A stretch of DNA of 34,203 nucleotides from Candidatus Gastranaerophilales bacterium (GTDB lineage Bacteria > Cyanobacteriota > Vampirovibrionia > Gastranaerophilales > JANQFW01): positions 1 through 34,203 of the forward strand of contig JANQLL010000206.1 of the NCBI GenBank assembly GCA_028280605.1, read 5' to 3'. Shown one piece after another: positions 1 to 8,238 of the stretch (its first letter is position 1; each line of letters starts with the position of its first letter). The notes below the pieces were generated by a model. The model ran no database searches, was not told where the DNA came from, and saw only the letters and a program-made list of their open reading frames with translations. The position numbers and the translations under genes are program-made.

Positions 1-15
1 TGCGAAGCGGGAGTG

Positions 16-420
16 TTAAAAAGTGAAATGGTCAATTTTACTTTTTATAAACTCATTCAAAAGAGTAATCTGAAATTTAATTGATGAGCAGTATATATAA
101 CCTGTTAAAAATTATATCTGCTTAATGTTTTATAGGTTGATCCATTTGCGAACTATTAACATTTTTAAGCCGTGCAATAGTCAAATGAGGTCTAAACTTT
201 CTTTTCTGACAAATCTTTTTGTTCAACATTTCCCAAAAACTTCCAGGTCAAGTGGACTTGCTCTTTTTTTACAATATTTATTGATCTATCAAACAATTTT
301 TGAATATTATCCAGGTCTTGTTGCGCTAATAATAAATTACTGTCGACATATGAGCCTAAAAATAACCTTAGCTTGTCTATACCGGCACCTCTTAAAAAAT
401 GAAAATTATTGTAACAATTT
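16..420 (-). pseudogene. thpR: Decayed 2'-5' RNA ligase / RNA 2',3'-cyclic phosphodiesterase (ThpR/LigT family)
   Basis: Read on the minus strand, three fragments of one family can be recognised. The first (about 419-192) gives an N-terminal half with KLRLFLGSYV and the first HxT motif in KEQVHLTWKFLGNV, then a stop. It has no in-frame start codon and a stop lies just upstream. The second (about 198-122, other frame) gives FRPHLTIARLKN, which matches the second HxT motif. The third (stop at 16-18) reads ITLLNEFIKSKIDHFTF, reminiscent of the strand before the C-terminus of this family. In intact proteins of about 180-190 residues the two HxT motifs lie roughly 80 residues apart. Here they are about 17 apart, so a central piece is deleted and the frame is shifted. 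The family hydrolyses 2',3'-cyclic phosphates or ligates 2'-5' RNA ends, and this copy cannot do so. The plus-strand ORF across it is antisense to the remnant. Confidence 0.72.
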
Positions 421-540
421 TAAAATAAGGGTTTAAATCATTTCTTTTCTAAGTATAATATATAAAGAGTTATTTTTACATTAATATGTTCCATATATTT
501 CAGGGGTTTAAATATAAAAATTTCAGGAGAGATTTAAGGT

Positions 541-873
541 ATGTCCGATGAATTTAACATGTCTGACGATAGACGACGTAATCAGGCTAACCCTAAAGAT
601 AAAGCAACTAGAAAAATTAGCTTTAAAAAGGATGATAATTCTGGTATAGCAGCATCTGTACCAAAAAGAAAAGATTCAAAAATCATAGGAGTGCTTGAAG
701 ACCAAGAGATTACGGATGAAGAATTAATGTCTAAGGAATTCTTTGATAGAAGTGCTCAGCTAAAAGCATCTTTAGATCTTTTAGCTGCACAAAATCAAGC
801 AAATGTCAAAACCAAACCTTCTGCACCGATACCACCAAATATGACAAAAAATCAGGAAATTCCTTTAAATTAA
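541..873 (+). CDS. Small charged hypothetical protein (110 aa)
   Basis: A 110-residue protein of unknown function that I cannot assign to a family. It starts at ATG 541 with AGGAGA about 11 bases upstream (524-529). It has no membrane segment or signal peptide. The N-terminal 45 residues are rich in Asp, Arg and Lys (for example SDDRRR and SFKKDD) and look disordered. Residues 50-88 (GVLEDQEITDEELMSKEFFD onward to LLAAQ) look helical and amphipathic, and the tail is Pro/Asn-rich. It lies 198 bases upstream of the FlhA-C-domain gene in the same direction, so co-transcription is possible but not shown. It is likely cytosolic, perhaps a small adaptor, but that is only a guess from composition. 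Codon and base use resemble the neighbours. Confidence 0.7.
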   Translation: MSDEFNMSDDRRRNQANPKDKATRKISFKKDDNSGIAASVPKRKDSKIIGVLEDQEITDEELMSKEFFDRSAQLKASLDLLAAQNQANVKTKPSAPIPPNMTKNQEIPLN

Positions 874-1071
874 AACTCATACAATAAAAACGGATGAAAT
901 ACTAAGAAATATTAACTGCTGTAAATATTTCTATAACTCAATGTTTATACGCATTTAAAGGATTGATTTTAAATATTATTTAATATGAAGATTAATTTTA
1001 AGATTAAAAAAACATATAATATATATAAGATTTCAAATTTGTATCACAAGAGATTATAGAGGTAGACGGCA

Positions 1072-2559
1072 TTGATATTTGGAAAAAACCAATACGAATA
1101 CGAAGTTAAAGTTTGTCCTTGTGACGAACCTGAAATGCTTGAAGATTTGCTAAATGAAATGTCTGAGCAAGATTGGGAGCTTTATATGCTCCACGAAGTT
1201 GATTCCAAAGACGGAGATGTAAATTATAACTGTATATTCTACAGAGAAATAGACGAATCTCTAAGAAGTGAAAACAACGAAATTGTAGATGTTTCTGATT
1301 TTAAGTCTAGAATGGAGAAATCACTTAGCCCATTTAATTCACCCTATGATCAATGCAAAGATGTGCAAAGAAACATATCTTTGATAAAGTCTGAAATAAA
1401 AAAAATAAAAAACCTCCTTGATTCTCCAAGCTCTGATATAGAGCACGAAGAACTAAACAAAAAATTATCTGAAAAGCTTGAAGAACTTGAAGACTTAAAA
1501 GAAGAATTTGGTCTTATATTAGAGCCTGACTTAATGTACGACAGAGTTAACCAGCCAAAAATAACAATAGTTATCAGCGATGAGCTATTACCCTTGATAG
1601 ACAACGAAAAAAATGGCGAATTAATAGCAGAATCTGTTAAGTTAAGGCAGAATCTAACAGATGAATTAGGTTATGTTATACCTACTATTAAGTTCACTAA
1701 TCAGGATACATTAGGTGAAAATGAATATCGCATCGATATTAGAGGCATTAATGTCTACTCTGGAGCAGTATATCCTGAACATGAAATGTTTTATGAGGGT
1801 CAAATTAATATTGAGGAGTACTCTGAAGGTATTATTAAAGATATGGATGAGTTTTCAAGTAAAAATACTATTTGGATCCCATGCTCGCAGACTAAAACTT
1901 TCTGGGAAAAGGGTAAAAACGCTGCTGAAGTTATTATAGAGAATTTAAAACACATAGTTTGCAAATATGTTGACGACATATTGGATTATAAAGATATCAA
2001 CAATTATATGGAGCTTGTTATTGAGCAGAATCCTTATTTAATCCAAAATCTGATACCCGACATAATTTCCGTTGGAAGTGTTCGCTACATATTTAGCAAA
2101 TTAATAAAAGAATCTGTGCCGATTAAAGATATATCATTTATTTTTGAAAAGCTAAATGACATCTGTGAAGACCTATCAGACAGGGATGTTATTGTTCAAG
2201 AGTTAAGAAAAAATTTATCAAAACAAATTTGCACTAGCATCGCTGATTCTGAAGGTAATATTTCAGCTGTTTTGCTTAGCAAAGAAACATCTGATTTTCT
2301 TGATCAATTTTTCCAAAAACAAGATGAAGAATATGACGGAAAAGAGCAGGATGTGAAAAAATACAATGAGTATATTGATAAAATTTCTAATATAATAGAA
2401 AATTCTGCCCTTGATTATAATAATATTATTTTGCTCGTGCCTGCAAAACTTAGAGCTAAACTGTATAAAATAGCTGATGATATAAGCAGGCAGATAAGAC
2501 TTCTTTGCAAAGAAGAGCTATCTGATGAGTTTAATGTAGAAATTCTTGAAACTATATAA
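1072..2559 (+). CDS. Soluble protein with DUF4177-like N-terminus and FlhA/FHIPEP cytoplasmic domain
   Basis: The start is TTG at 1072, with GAGGT about 9 bases upstream and no better start nearby. Residues 7-58 (YEYEVKVCP... through SEQDWELYML to FYRE) match the short DUF4177 pattern. Residues about 94-147 are a charged coiled coil. Residues about 161-495 follow the cytoplasmic domain of FlhA and its type III secretion homologues (FHIPEP family): DELLPLIDNEKNGEL, then LRQNLTDELGYVIPTIKF, then ENEYRIDIRGINVYSG, then NPYLIQNLIPDIISVGSVRY, VPIKDISFIFEKL, LRKNLSKQICTSIAD, and a C-terminal strand ending NVEILETI. In FlhA this domain forms the ring under the export gate that docks chaperone-substrate complexes, and it follows eight membrane helices. 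Here there is no membrane helix at all, so the protein should be cytosolic. A role in export or as a free docking platform is inference. No other flagellar or secretion gene lies in the window. Confidence 0.82.
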   Translation: MIFGKNQYEYEVKVCPCDEPEMLEDLLNEMSEQDWELYMLHEVDSKDGDVNYNCIFYREIDESLRSENNEIVDVSDFKSRMEKSLSPFNSPYDQCKDVQRNISLIKSEIKKIKNLLDSPSSDIEHEELNKKLSEKLEELEDLKEEFGLILEPDLMYDRVNQPKITIVISDELLPLIDNEKNGELIAESVKLRQNLTDELGYVIPTIKFTNQDTLGENEYRIDIRGINVYSGAVYPEHEMFYEGQINIEEYSEGIIKDMDEFSSKNTIWIPCSQTKTFWEKGKNAAEVIIENLKHIVCKYVDDILDYKDINNYMELVIEQNPYLIQNLIPDIISVGSVRYIFSKLIKESVPIKDISFIFEKLNDICEDLSDRDVIVQELRKNLSKQICTSIADSEGNISAVLLSKETSDFLDQFFQKQDEEYDGKEQDVKKYNEYIDKISNIIENSALDYNNIILLVPAKLRAKLYKIADDISRQIRLLCKEELSDEFNVEILETI

Positions 2560-2576
2560 ATGTATTTTATGTTAAA

Positions 2577-2618
2577 GAAAAAATTCGGATAAAACACTAG
2601 GTTCATCCGAATTTTTTT
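2577..2618. terminator. Bidirectional rho-independent terminator
   Basis: A 10-bp stem plus A/T flanks: AAAAAATTCGGAT (2578-2590), a 14-base loop, then ATCCGAATTTTTTT (2605-2618). It has T-runs on both strands, so it can end the FlhA-C-domain gene from the left and the GGDEF gene from the right. Confidence 0.85.
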
Positions 2619-2650
2619 ATAAAATCTTATATTTTTTCTTTAATAAACTT

Positions 2651-3529
2651 TTATACTTCAAGATTTATTTGAGTAAACTTGATTATTTTATTCTTACCTC
2701 TACTTTTTGCAGTATATAAAGCATGTTCAGCATATCTAATTATTGTATGTGCAGTCTCTTCTTCTCCAGCAGGGAATGGATAACTTGCAATACCTCCGCT
2801 TATAGTAATTGGATGCCTTTCTTCTTCATTGTCAGGCTTGAATTCCATTTCCTCAATATCTGCTCTTATTCTATCTGCAAAGAGATATGCATTTTCTTCA
2901 TCTGTATTAGGTAACAGCACTATAAATTCTTCATCGCCATATCTTGTAAGAATATCTTCTTTTCTTGCACGACGCTTTATAACTTCTGTTATGTCCTTTA
3001 ATAATACATCGCCCCAGTCATAACCGTATATATCATTTACAACTTTAAAGAAGTCAATATCTAATAAAAGACATGAAAGTGAATCATTATAACGTTTTGA
3101 ACGTGATAATTCAGCCTCTAATCTTTCATGTAGATAAGTTCTGTTATATAAGCCTGTTAAATAATCAGTTGTAGATACTCTTCTTATTTCATTTTTCAAT
3201 TCTTTAATTTTAATAAGATTTTTTACCCTGATTAACAACTCTTCTTCTGCTATAGGTGTAATTATATAATCAAAAGCTTCTGTTCTAACCGGTAAGTTTT
3301 CAATAATACAATCGGAAACTAGCAAAGTTGGCACAGGCACTTTGTTTCTTGACAATAAATCTTTTGTGGCTTCTTTACTAAGTTCAAATATTGCCAAATC
3401 TACATTTGGTGCTTGAATATCTTTAATACATTCAGGTTTTTTAACTTCTAAATCGTAGTCAACAACTTTATCCAGAATTTCTTTAACTTTTGAAGCGCCT
3501 GTTTCATTGTAAATGATAATATTTTTCAT
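2651..3529 (-). CDS. GGDEF-domain protein (putative diguanylate cyclase) with degenerate receiver-like N-terminus
   Basis: The protein has 292 residues and starts at ATG 3529 with AAGGACGG upstream. Residues 1-107 look like a response-regulator receiver fold, but the usual phospho-acceptor Asp after the third strand appears as Glu (LAIFELS, E49). Residues 118-285 are a GGDEF domain: DYLTGLYNR, LLLDIDFFKVVND (metal-binding Asp at 157), then the signature. The signature reads RYGDEEF, where the usual form is RYGG(D/E)EF, so the second Gly is Asp. The inhibitory I-site RxxD is intact (RKED, 189-192) five residues before it. Family activity is synthesis of cyclic di-GMP from two GTP. Whether this variant is active is uncertain, and it may act as a GTP or c-di-GMP sensor. 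It is the last gene of a probable minus-strand unit (41 bases from the previous gene). Confidence 0.88.
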   Translation of the reverse strand: MKNIIIYNETGASKVKEILDKVVDYDLEVKKPECIKDIQAPNVDLAIFELSKEATKDLLSRNKVPVPTLLVSDCIIENLPVRTEAFDYIITPIAEEELLIRVKNLIKIKELKNEIRRVSTTDYLTGLYNRTYLHERLEAELSRSKRYNDSLSCLLLDIDFFKVVNDIYGYDWGDVLLKDITEVIKRRARKEDILTRYGDEEFIVLLPNTDEENAYLFADRIRADIEEMEFKPDNEEERHPITISGGIASYPFPAGEEETAHTIIRYAEHALYTAKSRGKNKIIKFTQINLEV

Positions 3530-3570
3530 AAATACCGTCCTTGTGCAATTTTATTAGTTATATTATAAAA

Positions 3571-3930
3571 TCATAATCTATGTTCGTGTGACAACGTAAT
3601 ACTTCTAATTTTTGTACGACTTATAGTCAATGTCCCTTTAGAGGTTCCAAGATCTAAAGTATCTTCATCAAGGTATCTTACAACCCCTGATATTTTTTTT
3701 ACAGGCTTAAAGTAGCCAACTTCAATAATATCTCTTGCTTGCCCTTTATTTATATCTCTATTTACATTTACTATACCGTCTTTTGTCTTTATACTTACCA
3801 TATTACCTATACAATGTATTATTTTACCCTCTAAGACATTGCCATTTTTTGTTACCAAAGTATCTGCAAGTACTGGTGACATTTTTAGAAGCATAACAGA
3901 TATAAATATTATTTTTAAAATAGTATTCAT
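3571..3930 (-). CDS. Small exported protein with two beta-rich repeats
   Basis: This 119-residue protein starts at ATG 3930 with AGGAG upstream. A signal peptide is clear: MNTILKIIFISVML..., with a likely cleavage after VLA (residue 22), giving a periplasmic product of about 97 residues. The mature part holds two similar segments, each a polar turn followed by alternating hydrophobics: GNVLEGKIIHCIGNMVSIKT (about 30-49) and KKISGVVRYLDEDTLDLGTS (about 78-97). Each is followed by a G-x-(V/L)-x-(V/I) strand, which suggests small SH3- or Sm-like barrels. I do not recognise a named family. It sits between the STAND NTPase gene (45 bases upstream) and the GGDEF gene (41 bases downstream) on the same strand, so it is probably co-transcribed. 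A sensor or envelope role is possible but unsupported. Confidence 0.8.
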   Translation of the reverse strand: MNTILKIIFISVMLLKMSPVLADTLVTKNGNVLEGKIIHCIGNMVSIKTKDGIVNVNRDINKGQARDIIEVGYFKPVKKISGVVRYLDEDTLDLGTSKGTLTISRTKIRSITLSHEHRL

Positions 3931-3975
3931 TTTTTTACTCCTAGTTTAATTTTAGACAAACTTATATTATTTGAA

Positions 3976-6900
3976 TCAGACAGATACAGTATTTATTTGG
4001 TCGATTCCTACCAAATCTAAATTATATAAATTAGGTCTATTTGAAAATTCCGGGGCATTTAATGCCAGTATAGACTTATCATTATTGGTAAAATTATAAG
4101 TTAGGCAAGGATAATAGCTTACAAATTCACCAATTTGCTTGCCTTTTTCTATATCCCATATTCGAATACGATTATTCCAGGAGCCTAATATAAGATATTT
4201 ATTGTCATTACTTATAGAAATTCTAAAAACCGGATCATCTTTTATTATTAGTAGTTTGTACAAATATGATTTTTTAATATCCCATATTCTCACAGTGGAA
4301 TCAAGAGAAGCAGAGACTAAAAAGTTACCGTCATTGCTAATTATTAATTTTGTTATATAGTCGGTATGATCTTCCAAAACATCTTCAGCTTTTCCTGATT
4401 CTGCATTCCATATAATAACCTTACTATCCCAAGCTCCAGAAATTACATATTTATTATCATTTGTAATTATTGCACTTTTTACTATATCATCATGTTGCTC
4501 AAAGGATTTAATAAGGCTTCCTGAGGCTAAATCCCACATTTTAACTGATTTATCTTGTGAGCTTGAGATAATATATTTATTATCTTTGCTTATTTGGATA
4601 TCTTCTATTAACTGATTATGACCTTTAAAGGATTTAAGATGACTACCTGTTTTTGTGCACCAGGACATTATTGTATTATCATCAGATCCGGTTAAAATTT
4701 GACTGTTATTACTTGTTATATTCAAGCAATACACAGATTTTTCATGTCCTTCAAATTTATACAAAGGCATACAGGATTCAACATCCCATAATATAGCATT
4801 ATTATCATCAGATCCGGTTACAATATATTTATTATCATTACTGATAGTAGCACAAGTAACAAGGCTTGAATGCCCCTTTACAGGTTTAATCAATTGTTTA
4901 TCCGGTGTCTGAGTTTCCCAGAGTTTAATAGTATTATCCGTGGATCCTGTTACTATATAATTATTGTCATTATCAAAACAAATGCTTTCTACAGAATTAT
5001 TGTGCCCTTGAAATATATTCACAAGCTCTCCACTTTGAGTATTAAATAGTTTAACTAATTTATTCTCAGAACCTATTGCAGAATATTTATTGTCATTACT
5101 TAAAGCTATAGAGCTTATAAAGTCATACTCATTATCAAACTCTTGAAATTCTTTATTTGTAATAATATCAACAAGCTTTGCCTTATTATCCAGACTACTG
5201 TAAAAATAAAAATATCCATCTTTACTAATTAATGTAGTTATATTGGGGTCCTCTGAAATGCATTGTTCTTTTAGAATTTTAGAGGTTTCCAAATCCCACT
5301 GCTTTAATACGTTATCAGTACTAACAGAAATAATAGTATTAAAATCACTATTAATAAATACTGAAGAAATCGCTTCATCATTTTGATCTAAAGTAAATAT
5401 TTCTTTATTTTTATTAATATTCCAACCTTTTAGTGTTAAGTCCTTACTGCCTGAAACAATAAGCTCATTATCTTGACTAATTGCAACACTTGTTATACTT
5501 GCAGAGTGCCCATCAATAGTTTTCAATAGTTTTCCAGAACGTCGATCCCATACTTTTATTTTATGGTCATCAGCCCCGGACACGATGTATTTATTATCTT
5601 GACTTAAGGCTAGACAATTAATATCATCATCGTGGCCTTTCAATAGAAAGACAACTTTGCCTGTTTCTATATCCCAGACTCTTATAAATTTATCTCTTGA
5701 GCCTGTTATTATATATTTATTATCATTGGTTACTCCTATACAAGTTATAGCACCAGTATGCCCAAGAAATGTAGCTATGTAAGATTTATCAAAAGAATTA
5801 ATTTTATTTGTTTGTTTAACAAATAAATTATTGCTTGCTAAAAGAATTTCGTCTGCTTGTTTCACTATATCTTCATAACCAAACTCAAAGGCAATATTTC
5901 TAAGTAATTGAGTCAGGTTAAATTTAGCTGTTTTATTTTTTGAATTTATTTTTTTGATATTTAAAAGTTCTTTGGCTATCAACCAGTATAAATTCTGTAG
6001 CTTTGATTTTATTTTAGATTTATCAGGAGCAATCTTTATTGCCCCTTCAAAATAATCCAATACTTTTTCTATATTCGCACTAAGTATTTCATTTGACAAA
6101 TAATCAACATCAGAAAGCTTTTTATAAAAATTAATTGCAACAAATTCTTTGAACTCATCTAGTTCCGTTATTTTTTCTAAAATAAAATTTTGATAAACAG
6201 CATGAAGCCTAAATTCTGTACCATAAATTTTTTCACTTAGACCTAAGGTATAAAACGCTTCCACTTTGTCTTCTAACTTTCTGTATAGGCTATCAAAATT
6301 ATTAAATTCAATACCTATAGCCATTCCGATCTTATTTATGGAAACAAACTTTGAATTCTGTGAAACTGCTAAGTATTTTAGTGCATTTTTTGAAAATTCA
6401 TCATCAAACAAGTTCCATATCTTGTCAAATATAAATCTGTATTTTTTCTCAAGCAATTCGTCTGGAGATGCCTTATCAGCAGATGAAACACCAGCAAAAA
6501 ATTCATTTTTAAACTCTGTAAAATAAGCATACAAAGCATTATTTTCGTCACAATAATCTGAAATATACGATCCTGTAGTCTTTAACAATAATAAATTATC
6601 TTCCAGCATCGCAGTTAATTCATAAGAGGCTTCAAATTCTTGCTTACTAAAAGAAAATTCTTTTAATAACAGTTTCAAGCTTTCTTCTCTTGAAATTTTA
6701 TTAATTTCTAAAAAGTTTACCTTTAAACAATTATCAGGTTTATTATTTGTAGTTATTAAAATACTGCCTTCTAGTGCGCTTAATACGGTAGTCGCATATC
6801 CTGAACATATTTGATTATACAACTTATCAAAATCTGCCAAATCATCAATAATTAACAAATAATTAGGATTATTTCCAAGATGCTTAAATACATTTAAAAC

Positions 6901-8232
6901 GCAATTTATTTTATATTCAAAGGTATAATCCCTATTAAAATCTACAAGTCCTAAGCTAAAAGCAAGCCTAAAAAACTCGTCAAGCATATTTCCAGATCCA
7001 TTAATCCAATATACGCCGGCAGGAAAATGCTCTTTATAGTTATAAGCATACTCTACAGCTGATCTGGATTTACCTGCACCATATTTACCATGCAAGCATA
7101 AGATATTATTGTCTTTTAGTTGATTATTTATTTGTACAAGTTGACTTCTTCTGTCTAAGGACATCTCATTATTTGGCATTTCGTATGGAATGACAAATTT
7201 TATATTACTCCAATTATCAGATTGAATGCTCGCAGTTGCCTGAGTATAGCCAATACTTCTTCTTAGTTCTGCTATCTCATTGAAGACATCTATAGATTCT
7301 TTATCTTTTACCCATCCAAATACTTCATTAAATACTTTAAATTCTGTGTTTATAGGTTCACCTTTGTCATTTAAAGTAATAATATTATAAAATTTATCCT
7401 TATCTGATTCTGAATCTAAGGAGCCTGCCGTAAAATTAATACAATTTGAACAGTTTATATATCGCACTTTTGATTCTTTATAGTATTCATTTTCACTATT
7501 AAGCAATATTGCTGAATTTTTTGACATTTGTGCCTGTAAAAAATTTCGCTCATAATCTGGTAGTGTATCTATTGGGTAGTGAGTTAATACTATAACTTTT
7601 TCATCAATATTTTTTTTAGCCATAGAATCGGTGAACTGCTGAATGCCTAGTAAAATATTTCCATCTTCATCATTTTCATCACTCATTATAACATTATTAA
7701 GGCCTATAATTCTTAAAGGTAGATTATTAATAACTTTTCTTACGGAGTAATATGGTGAATCATCGTTGCTCCAAAGTACTTTAGGATTATTTAATTGATT
7801 TATAAAATTCAGGTAATTATCAAATTTTTCTAGTAAAACCTGATAGTCAGATAGTTTATTTAAAATTTGACTTGAAAAATACTCCGGGTCTTTTTTTATT
7901 TCATCAACAATATATTTTTTTAATGCTATGGAAAAAGCATCAATTTTAGTTCTGTCTACATCATGATTACCGGGAACTATAAATAAATTTTCCGCTTTGC
8001 AGTAGGAAACTTCCAATATTTGATTTATTAAATCAACTGCTAAGTCAAATTCAGCTTTTTGACCAGAGTAAACAATATCTCCTGTAATACAAATCAGATC
8101 TATATCTTTTTTATTTGTACAACACCATTGCTTTACATCTTTTAAAAATGACTCAATTAAAAAATTATTGTTTAAACTACCTAATGATTTAATACAAAAT
8201 CCAGCAATATGTAAAATATTTAATTCTGTCAT
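3976..8232 (-). CDS. Metallophosphatase-like / STAND (NB-ARC-type) NTPase / 14-blade WD40 protein
   Basis: I take ATG 8232 as the start because AAAGGA lies 8 bases upstream; the TTG at 8238 is only 2 bases from it. Numbering here runs from that ATG (1418 aa). Residues 5-300 resemble calcineurin-type phosphoesterases: GDIVYSG (51-57), PGNHDVDR (87-94) and LTHYPID (216-222) are present. The first metal motif (DxH, expected near ILHIAGF) and the final GHxH are not visible. Residues 360-590 are a STAND NTPase: P-loop GKYGAGKS (382-389), Walker B LLIIDD (459-464), SILITTNN (490-497). About 590-800 is helical. Residues 819-1406 hold 14 WD40 blades at a 42-residue step, with one 44-residue step between blades 7 and 8, giving two seven-blade propellers. 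STAND proteins are ATP-driven switches in signalling and phage defence, where the repeats sense and the N-terminus acts. A role in defence is inference. No transmembrane segment is seen. Confidence 0.9.
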   Translation of the reverse strand: MTELNILHIAGFCIKSLGSLNNNFLIESFLKDVKQWCCTNKKDIDLICITGDIVYSGQKAEFDLAVDLINQILEVSYCKAENLFIVPGNHDVDRTKIDAFSIALKKYIVDEIKKDPEYFSSQILNKLSDYQVLLEKFDNYLNFINQLNNPKVLWSNDDSPYYSVRKVINNLPLRIIGLNNVIMSDENDEDGNILLGIQQFTDSMAKKNIDEKVIVLTHYPIDTLPDYERNFLQAQMSKNSAILLNSENEYYKESKVRYINCSNCINFTAGSLDSESDKDKFYNIITLNDKGEPINTEFKVFNEVFGWVKDKESIDVFNEIAELRRSIGYTQATASIQSDNWSNIKFVIPYEMPNNEMSLDRRSQLVQINNQLKDNNILCLHGKYGAGKSRSAVEYAYNYKEHFPAGVYWINGSGNMLDEFFRLAFSLGLVDFNRDYTFEYKINCVLNVFKHLGNNPNYLLIIDDLADFDKLYNQICSGYATTVLSALEGSILITTNNKPDNCLKVNFLEINKISREESLKLLLKEFSFSKQEFEASYELTAMLEDNLLLLKTTGSYISDYCDENNALYAYFTEFKNEFFAGVSSADKASPDELLEKKYRFIFDKIWNLFDDEFSKNALKYLAVSQNSKFVSINKIGMAIGIEFNNFDSLYRKLEDKVEAFYTLGLSEKIYGTEFRLHAVYQNFILEKITELDEFKEFVAINFYKKLSDVDYLSNEILSANIEKVLDYFEGAIKIAPDKSKIKSKLQNLYWLIAKELLNIKKINSKNKTAKFNLTQLLRNIAFEFGYEDIVKQADEILLASNNLFVKQTNKINSFDKSYIATFLGHTGAITCIGVTNDNKYIITGSRDKFIRVWDIETGKVVFLLKGHDDDINCLALSQDNKYIVSGADDHKIKVWDRRSGKLLKTIDGHSASITSVAISQDNELIVSGSKDLTLKGWNINKNKEIFTLDQNDEAISSVFINSDFNTIISVSTDNVLKQWDLETSKILKEQCISEDPNITTLISKDGYFYFYSSLDNKAKLVDIITNKEFQEFDNEYDFISSIALSNDNKYSAIGSENKLVKLFNTQSGELVNIFQGHNNSVESICFDNDNNYIVTGSTDNTIKLWETQTPDKQLIKPVKGHSSLVTCATISNDNKYIVTGSDDNNAILWDVESCMPLYKFEGHEKSVYCLNITSNNSQILTGSDDNTIMSWCTKTGSHLKSFKGHNQLIEDIQISKDNKYIISSSQDKSVKMWDLASGSLIKSFEQHDDIVKSAIITNDNKYVISGAWDSKVIIWNAESGKAEDVLEDHTDYITKLIISNDGNFLVSASLDSTVRIWDIKKSYLYKLLIIKDDPVFRISISNDNKYLILGSWNNRIRIWDIEKGKQIGEFVSYYPCLTYNFTNNDKSILALNAPEFSNRPNLYNLDLVGIDQINTVSV

Positions 8233-8238
8233 TAACAA

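Noticed and set aside
125..436. Plus-strand ORF of 103 residues
   Set aside because: It has no ribosome binding site, has low-complexity translation, and lies antisense to the recognisable thpR remnant.
1350..1604. Minus-strand ORF rich in Ser inside the FlhA-C gene
   Set aside because: It is the antisense of a coiled-coil region with repeated Glu/Lys codons and has no start signal; a shadow frame.
8233..8238. TTG 8238 start of the STAND protein
   Set aside because: The AAAGGA site is only 2 bases from the TTG but 8 from ATG 8232, so the ATG is the better start.
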